64,000 nt of DNA from Streptomyces davaonensis JCM 4913 (lineage in GTDB: Bacteria > Actinomycetota > Actinomycetes > Streptomycetales > Streptomycetaceae): contig NC_020504.1 of NCBI RefSeq assembly GCF_000349325.1, positions 2,576,053 through 2,640,052 of the forward strand. The letters run 5' to 3'. The translations under genes and the position numbers were made by a program. This document shows positions 58,606 to 64,000 of the stretch, piece after piece. Every line of letters starts with the position of its first letter. Position 1 is the stretch's first letter. The notes below the pieces were generated by a model. It ran no database searches, was not told where the DNA came from, and saw only the letters and a list, made by a program, of their open reading frames with translations.

Positions 58606-60599
58606 GGGAACGGGTGGGGGTGGGGGTTGATGTCCGCGGGCGTCAACTCACGGTCGCGGTAGCCGAGTTCGTACGGAACCCTCAGCAGCCGCGGGATTCC
58701 GTCGACCCGCCGGTTCTGATGCCCGAACGTCATCGGCAGGGTCCCCGGCACCATCACCTTGACGCAGGCGAAGCCGCCCGCCCGGTGTTCCGGGGTCGTC
58801 TGGTCCACGACCACGACATCCAGGCCCCGGTCCAGATAGCGGCGCAGCATCTCCTCCAGGTCCGCCCGCAGATCGGTGTGCGCGGGCCACCGCCACTGCT
58901 CCTCGAAGCTCGCGAACGGCCGTGCCTCGCGCTCCCCCAGCAGGAACTCGAACCGGTCGAAGGCGTCCTCATGGCTGTAGAGCACGGAGTGGTCGCCCAT
59001 CACCTTCACCTGGGACGGGTCGCGCACCATGCGCCCGGCGCGCTCCCGCTCCGCCGCGTCGTAGATCTTGGCGTGCTCCAGCAGATGCGCCATTTCGTGC
59101 AGGACGTTGACGACGGCCTTTTCGGCCAGCAGGGCGGAGCCGCCCGCGCACAGCACCCGTGGTCTGCCCGGGTCGCCGAGCGCGTCCAGGCCGACCGCCC
59201 AGAAGCACGGGACGCCCTGTTCCAGGGTGGCCGAGTAGAGCTGGACCTCGTACCCCGTCCGATGGCGCAGATGCTCGATCATCATGGGGATCGAGCGGTC
59301 CCGCGCGGAGCCCGGGTCGACGCGCGGGATCGGCATCCGTCCGTACCAGGTCATCAGGAAGGCGTCCCGCTCGGCCACCTCCAGCAGCCCGCACAGGACG
59401 GCCTCCTCCAGACAGCCGCCCATGGCGCAGCCGTTGGAGATCTCGTAGACGAAGCGCGGATCGTCGTGGCTGTGCGCCGCGTAGTAGGCGTAACGCTCCG
59501 GGACGAGCACCGGCTCGGCGCGGGCGAAGGACCAGCCCCACACCCAGGGCATCACCAGATCCTCGTGGTACCGGATGTAGGGGAAGCCGGGCAGGTCGTA
59601 GCGGTCATCGGGGTAGAGCCCGAAGAGGTGCGGGTCCAGGGCGCGTTCGCCGAGTTCCCGTCGGCTGGCGGTGACCGTGGTGCGCCGCCCCCGGGGCTGC
59701 TCCCCGCCGAACCGCTCCAGCGCCTCCAGCACGGCGGTGATCCGGGAGGTGCGGTAGTCGGTCGTACGGCCCCACCCGTGCTGGGAGCTGTTGCCGCGCA
59801 GAGAGCTGAGCGGGGCCACCGCGCGGGGCAGCGGCCCGCCGCGCTCGTCGTCCACGGACGGCACGACACCGGCCGCGCGGTCCACGTAGATGTCGTACAA
59901 CTCCCCCTCGCGCGCCACGACGTTCTGCACCCGGAAGACATCGGGCGCGGGCTTCGGGCGGGCGGCCGGGAGGATCCGCGCCGCCTCGGGGCCGTCGGGC
60001 GGCAGACCGCCGCAGTCCTCGCAGAGCGAGTACGGCAGATAGCGGTGGGAGCTGACGGCGAGCGAGGCCAGGTCGACGCGGACGAACCGGTCGTCGCGGC
60101 GGCGCCCCACGGCGACGTCCTCGGGCACACCTCTGCCGGACAGGCTCGCGTCGAGGAGGTCCACGGCGAGTTCGGCCGCCACGGCCGCCGCCGTCCGGGT
60201 GCGCAGGGGCGACAACTGGACGGCCAGGGCGGTGCCGTGGCGGGCGCGCAGCGTCTCGTGGTGCTGCCCCTTGTCGCGGGCGAGGCGGCGGCGCCAGTCG
60301 GCGCAGGTCGGGCAGGCGTCCCCGACCACGGGTCCGACGTGGATCGCGTCCGCCTCGGTGCGCAGCGGGATCCAGGGGACGCCGGCCGCCTCCGCGGCCT
60401 TGCGGAGGTCGCCGTAGCCGGTGGTGTCGGCGGTGTCCGAGGCGACGAGGACGGCCGCGCAGGAGCCGAGCGCGTCGGCGAGCGCGCCGCGGTCCGGCCG
60501 TACCAGCGGGAAGGTGCGGGCCAGGGCGGCGGCGGTGGCCCGGTCGAGGAGTTTGCCGTCGCCGAGCAGGGCGACCGGGCGGGTCGGGTGCTCACGCAT
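58602..60599 (-). CDS. YcaO cyclodehydratase with TOMM leader-binding region
   Basis: 665 residues from ATG 60599. N-terminal about 250 residues of TOMM precursor leader-binding/ocin-type region with a zinc-like C-P-T-C (GDACPTCADW) and SLCEDCGG; C-terminal YcaO (about 280-665: DYRTSRITAVLEALERFGGE, ISNGCAMGGCLEEAVLCGLLE, ending PHPHPFP with the Pro-rich C-terminus typical of azoline-forming YcaOs). Uses ATP to cyclise Cys/Ser/Thr to azolines. Core TOMM enzyme. Confidence 0.92.
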   Translation of the reverse strand: MREHPTRPVALLGDGKLLDRATAAALARTFPLVRPDRGALADALGSCAAVLVASDTADTTGYGDLRKAAEAAGVPWIPLRTEADAIHVGPVVGDACPTCADWRRRLARDKGQHHETLRARHGTALAVQLSPLRTRTAAAVAAELAVDLLDASLSGRGVPEDVAVGRRRDDRFVRVDLASLAVSSHRYLPYSLCEDCGGLPPDGPEAARILPAARPKPAPDVFRVQNVVAREGELYDIYVDRAAGVVPSVDDERGGPLPRAVAPLSSLRGNSSQHGWGRTTDYRTSRITAVLEALERFGGEQPRGRRTTVTASRRELGERALDPHLFGLYPDDRYDLPGFPYIRYHEDLVMPWVWGWSFARAEPVLVPERYAYYAAHSHDDPRFVYEISNGCAMGGCLEEAVLCGLLEVAERDAFLMTWYGRMPIPRVDPGSARDRSIPMMIEHLRHRTGYEVQLYSATLEQGVPCFWAVGLDALGDPGRPRVLCAGGSALLAEKAVVNVLHEMAHLLEHAKIYDAAERERAGRMVRDPSQVKVMGDHSVLYSHEDAFDRFEFLLGEREARPFASFEEQWRWPAHTDLRADLEEMLRRYLDRGLDVVVVDQTTPEHRAGGFACVKVMVPGTLPMTFGHQNRRVDGIPRLLRVPYELGYRDRELTPADINPHPHPFP

Positions 60600-62457
60600 C
60601 GAGCAGCACCACCCGGACGAGATGCGGCAGTACGGCGTGGACGGCCGGGTCCTGGTCCAGCGGTACGGCGACGGGTTCAAGTCCGTCGGTGCGCAGGGCC
60701 TCGACGAGCGCGCGGTGCCGCTGTCCGTCGGCGGCCTCGCCCGGGGCCCACAGGGAGACCCCGGGTGCGGGCGCGTACTCGTTCTGCTCGTGCGTGTGGG
60801 CCTGGTGGGCCAGCAGCAGGCGCCCGAGGCCGGATTCGGCGGCCTCGGCGGGGGTGAAGCCGACCCCGCGCTCGCTCGGCCCGGTCGCCTCGTCGCCGAG
60901 GCGGAAGAGGTAGGCGGTGACCCCGGCGGGAGCCCGGAGCGTGTACGCCGACAGTTCCTCGCCGGTGGTCAGCAGCAGATCGCGGAACCGGGCTGCGGCG
61001 GCAGTGAGTCGGAGCCCGTCGAGCGCCGTGCCCTGCGCCTCGGCCGACAGGAACGGCCCCCGCCTCAGATGGTCCAGCAGCGCCCGCTCCACGGCGTCGG
61101 CCCGTGTCGTCCCCGCGCCCGTTCCGGCGGGCAGCTGCCCGAACACCTCATCCGCCGGTACGTCCCTCGCCGTGCCGTCCGCCAGCGCGAACCCGGTCAC
61201 CGAGCCGTCCGCCGGCAGCGCGCCCGGCCGTACGGCGTGGGCGGCGAGCCCGTGCCGCAGCACGGCGTCCTGGGCCTGTGCGAAGTCGGCCCCCGCACCC
61301 CAGACCGGGAAGGACTCCCCGGGGCGCCCGGGGTCGGCGACGGCGACCCGGACGACCCGCAGCGGGAACTGCTCGTAGTGCGCCTCGGTCGGCGGGCCCA
61401 GCACACCGAGCCGCTCGTCGGTCAACGCGCTCACCCGCTCGGCGAGTTCGCCCTCGTCCGACGCGACCGGAGCCGCGGGGAGCCGGTGAACGGACGTCTG
61501 AAGTGTCTCCAGGTCGACCCGGACGACACCCGCCGACGACGCGTCTTCCTCCGCGACCCCGGTGACGGACTCGAAGGCGCGGAACACCAGGTGGTTGGCG
61601 ACGATGCCCGGGACGGGTCCGGTGAGGAAGTCGCTCCGCGCGTCCGCCGCCGGGCTGCCCAGCCGCCGCCACAGACTCCCCCAGCGCACCGCCGGACGGT
61701 CCGCCGCGCACACCGGGCCGATCCACGCCTCCTCGCCGAGGAGGGTCACGGGGATGAGCGTCCGCCCGAGCCGCACGCAGGCCAGATCGACCGCCGACAG
61801 CAGGCTGGGATCGACGCGATCGGCCGCGTACAGCACCAGGTCGGCTGCCTCCACCGCTCGTTGCAGCTCGGCCGCGTCCAGCGACCCGGCGTCCAGGGAC
61901 TGCTCCACGTCACGCTGCCGGGCCTCGGCCGCGAGTTCGTCGAGCCGCGCCCGCACCTGAGGTTCGCTGCCCGTGAGCCGTGCCGAGACCCGGGCCACGC
62001 CGGTGAGCAGCGCGCCCTCCACCGCGGCGGCGAGCACGGATCCCGATCCCAGGACCAGCAGCCGCGTCCGGCGGTACCGCTGGAACCGCAGCGCCGGCGA
62101 GGAGCGGAACGCCTCGACGAAGGCGATCTCGGCGGCGTACGCCTCCAACTCGCCCTCGGACAGGGCGTGTTCCTCGTCGTCGCCGACATCGCGGACCAGT
62201 CCGGCCTCGTGCAGCGCGCCGACCAGCCGCTCGACCATCTGCCGGGTCGCGGGCCGCATGCTCGCGGTGAGGTCGCCGACGCTGTGTCTGCCGTCCAGGT
62301 GCGGGGACAGCTTCTCCAGCCACGCGTAGGTCGAGGCGCCCTGGAAGGTGACGATGTCGCTGCCCTTGGTCAGCAGCACACCGTCCCCTTCGGGGGCGGG
62401 GGTGAAGAAAACGCCGGTTCTCATCCGCGGACGCATGGCCGCGATCGTGCTCTGCAT
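60592..62457 (-). CDS. E1-like TOMM partner protein (OcinThcE-like)
   Basis: 621 residues. ThiF/E1-type Rossmann start (RLLVLGSGSVLAAAVEGALL) and N-terminal winged-helix leader-binding region (TGVFFTPAPEGDGVLLTKGSD). Matches the putative thiazole-containing bacteriocin maturation family that partners YcaO and recognises the leader. Overlaps YcaO by 8 nt. No complete adenylation site noted, consistent with a docking role. Confidence 0.85.
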   Translation of the reverse strand: MQSTIAAMRPRMRTGVFFTPAPEGDGVLLTKGSDIVTFQGASTYAWLEKLSPHLDGRHSVGDLTASMRPATRQMVERLVGALHEAGLVRDVGDDEEHALSEGELEAYAAEIAFVEAFRSSPALRFQRYRRTRLLVLGSGSVLAAAVEGALLTGVARVSARLTGSEPQVRARLDELAAEARQRDVEQSLDAGSLDAAELQRAVEAADLVLYAADRVDPSLLSAVDLACVRLGRTLIPVTLLGEEAWIGPVCAADRPAVRWGSLWRRLGSPAADARSDFLTGPVPGIVANHLVFRAFESVTGVAEEDASSAGVVRVDLETLQTSVHRLPAAPVASDEGELAERVSALTDERLGVLGPPTEAHYEQFPLRVVRVAVADPGRPGESFPVWGAGADFAQAQDAVLRHGLAAHAVRPGALPADGSVTGFALADGTARDVPADEVFGQLPAGTGAGTTRADAVERALLDHLRRGPFLSAEAQGTALDGLRLTAAAARFRDLLLTTGEELSAYTLRAPAGVTAYLFRLGDEATGPSERGVGFTPAEAAESGLGRLLLAHQAHTHEQNEYAPAPGVSLWAPGEAADGQRHRALVEALRTDGLEPVAVPLDQDPAVHAVLPHLVRVVLLDA

Positions 62458-62564
62458 GGTGGAGGACTCCGCGTTCTGCTGGTCGGGCGTGCGCGCCCCG
62501 GGCGAGTCGTGAGGTCGATCGTGTCAGCGGGCCCCCGCCGCGGTCGTCCGTCGGCAGTCTGCAT
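62421..62564 (-). CDS. Possible 47-codon leader ORF before the E1-like gene
   Basis: ATG 62564 has GGAGG 5 nt upstream, the best ribosome-binding site in the 169-nt gap. It encodes 47 residues (MQTADGRPRRGPADTIDLTT at the start), Arg-rich, and runs 37 nt into the E1-like gene in another frame. Could be a leader peptide, a precursor or chance. Low confidence. Confidence 0.2.
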   Translation of the reverse strand: MQTADGRPRRGPADTIDLTTRPGRARPTSRTRSPPPCRARSRPCVRG

Positions 62565-62626
62565 TCCTGCCTCCGCCGAACGGACGCGGGCGGGCCCGGT
62601 CTCCCACTGGTGTGGGGGTCGTGGTC

Positions 62627-63766
62627 TCAGATCCGCTGGTGATGGCTGGTCAGTTTCTCCAGCACCGGGACGAGTTCCGCGGGCCCCGGAAGGCGGGCCA
62701 GCTCCTCGCGCCAGGCGGCCGCCCCCTCCCGGCAGTCCTCGAGTACCGACCGCAGGGCCGCCCGCAGCGACTCCGGGTCGGACTCCCGTCGGTCGAGGGC
62801 GACTCCGGCGCCCTTCCGGACGAGCTGTACGGCCGCCGCCTCCTCGCCCCACGTCGGCTCCGGCACGATCAGCTGGGGCACGCCCGCCGCCGCGGCCGAC
62901 GCGAACACCTCGGCACCTCCGTGGTGGACGACGGCGGAGCAGCTCGGCAGGAGCTGAACCAAGGGGACCGCGTCAGACGTGCCGACCACCTCGATGTCCA
63001 GCTCGCGGAGCGCTTCCGTGAATCCCTCCCCCGCCGCCCAGACCCTCGGCCGCAGCGGCCGGCCGCGCAACCGCTCCGGGACGGTCCCACCGCCGCCGTA
63101 CGGCACCCAGCGCACGTTCTCGTACCGGACCCCCGGCGCGGACAGGCGTATCCCGGGTGGCATCGGGTCCACGGTCCACTGGCCGAGGACCAGTTCCTCC
63201 GCGTAGGGCAGTCCGTAGGGTTCGAGGAGCTGCTGCATGGTCTCCTCCAGCGGCTCGGGGAAGTCCGGCGACTGGTCCTGGTAGCGCGCGGAACGCCCGC
63301 GCAGCCAGGCGATGTTGTCCCGTCCCCACAGCAGCCGGGCGTGGGCGGCGCCGCCGACCCGGGCGGCGACGGCGGCCGGCAGACAGAACGGGTCCCACAG
63401 CACCAGGTCGGAGCGCCAGCGGACGACGGTGCCGGTCAGTTCCTCCAGCAGCGGTCGCAGGGCCGCGAAGGCGCGGGTCGTCCGATACCACCGGGCGCCC
63501 CAGTCGGGGCACTCCCCCGTGCCGATGTGCAGCCCGCCTCCGGGGTGGTCGGCCAGGGCGGGGTTGCGGGTGAGGTCCGTGAGCGCGGCGAGGTCCTCGC
63601 CCTGTCCCACCGGGACGGCCGCGAGCCCTGCCTCGGTCACCTGGCGCACCAGGTCCGGGTGGGTGGCGACGCGCACCTCGTGGCCCGCGTTCTGGAGCGC
63701 CCAGGCCAGCGGGGCCACGGGGAAGGCACGGGCCGCGACGGGAAAGGCGGCGAACAGGACACGCAC
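62627..63766 (-). CDS. GT-B glycosyltransferase (natural-product type, GT1)
   Basis: 379 residues from GTG 63766. GT1/EryCIII-like: N-terminal FAAFPVAARAFPVAPLAWAL, nucleotide-binding HHGGAEVFASAAAAGVPQL, PEPTWGEEAAAVQLVRKGAG. Transfers a deoxysugar, most likely from dTDP-sugar, to the product. Followed downstream by TOMM genes and preceded by a dTDP-glucose 4,6-dehydratase. 3 nt gap to the latter. Confidence 0.9.
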   Translation of the reverse strand: MRVLFAAFPVAARAFPVAPLAWALQNAGHEVRVATHPDLVRQVTEAGLAAVPVGQGEDLAALTDLTRNPALADHPGGGLHIGTGECPDWGARWYRTTRAFAALRPLLEELTGTVVRWRSDLVLWDPFCLPAAVAARVGGAAHARLLWGRDNIAWLRGRSARYQDQSPDFPEPLEETMQQLLEPYGLPYAEELVLGQWTVDPMPPGIRLSAPGVRYENVRWVPYGGGGTVPERLRGRPLRPRVWAAGEGFTEALRELDIEVVGTSDAVPLVQLLPSCSAVVHHGGAEVFASAAAAGVPQLIVPEPTWGEEAAAVQLVRKGAGVALDRRESDPESLRAALRSVLEDCREGAAAWREELARLPGPAELVPVLEKLTSHHQRI

Positions 63767-63769
63767 GGG

Positions 63770-64000
63770 TCACTTCCTTCTTGCGGGGTGTTCGGTGAGC
63801 GGGCGGTACCAGTCGACGGTCTCCGGCAGGCCCCGCTCGAAGGGGACTCGGGGCCGGTGTCCGAGGCGCCGCAGCTTGCCGTCGTCGACGCTGTAGCGGC
63901 GATCGTGTCCCTTGCGGTCCTCGACCGGGCGCACCGCGTCCCAGTCGGCTCCGCAGGCGTCCAGGAGCCGCCCGGTCAGCTCACGGTTGGTGAGCTGGGT
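63770..64000 (-). CDS. dTDP-glucose 4,6-dehydratase, C-terminal part
   Basis: 77 codons visible; the gene continues beyond the right edge. The tail TNRELTGRLLDACGAD, VEDRKGHDRRYSVDDGKL and ERGLPETVDWYRPL is the conserved C-terminus of RfbB-type dehydratases. It makes dTDP-4-keto-6-deoxyglucose, precursor of deoxysugars. Implies more sugar genes outside the window. Confidence 0.9.
   Translation of the reverse strand, partial: TQLTNRELTGRLLDACGADWDAVRPVEDRKGHDRRYSVDDGKLRRLGHRPRVPFERGLPETVDWYRPLTEHPARRK

Noticed and set aside
58542-60857. 771-codon plus-strand ORF opposite YcaO
   Set aside because: Antisense of a well-supported YcaO gene, Gly/Arg/His-rich and without domains.
62421-62852. 143-codon minus-strand ORF upstream of the E1-like gene
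   Set aside because: Mostly a shifted frame of the glycosyltransferase C-terminus; only the last 47 codons have an independent ribosome-binding site, listed separately at low confidence.

Overview
The window is high-GC, gene-dense actinobacterial chromosome. Codons end overwhelmingly in G or C, GTG starts and 4-nt ATGA/GTGA stop-start overlaps are frequent, and typical Streptomyces families are present (a cvn conservon, DUF574 methyltransferase, Rv1733c-type membrane protein, SpoIIE-type phosphatases). Streptomyces or a very close relative is the best guess. I recognised no rRNA, tRNA, CRISPR array, insertion sequence or prophage. All calls come from reading the sequence; no database search was run.

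Layout. 0-1.8 kb: end of a cvn signalling conservon. 1.8-4.2 kb: osmoprotectant-type ABC transporter without a binding-protein gene. 5.5-10.3 kb: extracytoplasmic flavin/ferric-reductase-like electron-transfer module divergent from its own two-component system. 10.9-18.9 kb: glycosyltransferase, sugar-epimerase, molybdopterin and GT-C-like membrane protein block with a second two-component system; several genes here look leaderless. 18.9-21.6 kb: large GAF/SpoIIE phosphatase. 21.6-32.6 kb: one ten-gene operon (ATP-grasp ligase, DUF364 protein, cysteine-synthase-like enzyme, dipeptide epimerase, MFS exporter, methyltransferase, complete Dpp/Nik-type ABC importer), every junction overlapping, behind a Fur/Zur-like palindrome. 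This is a candidate metallophore production-and-uptake system. 32.8-39.5 kb: mostly housekeeping or envelope genes.

39.6-64 kb looks like secondary metabolism. A small dioxygenase/DUF6271/PLP-decarboxylase/GNAT/MFS operon diverges from a GntR regulator. A nine-gene operon follows (P450, O-methyltransferase, AurF-like N-oxygenase, two dCTP-deaminase-like paralogues, glycosyltransferase, HAD, CutC, HIT). It is divergent from a LuxR-type pseudo-response regulator. Then comes an azole-peptide (TOMM) set: FAD oxidoreductase, two SagB-type dehydrogenases with a small repetitive ORF coupled between them, a YcaO cyclodehydratase, its E1-like partner, a GT-B glycosyltransferase, and a dTDP-glucose 4,6-dehydratase cut by the window edge.

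The regulators tie this half together. The GntR and LuxR genes are the only two genes in which I found an in-frame TTA codon, and each lies beside a site resembling the DasR-responsive element. The two dCTP-deaminase paralogues have exactly complementary losses of the active-site residues that in the family come from different subunits, which suggests an obligate heteromer.
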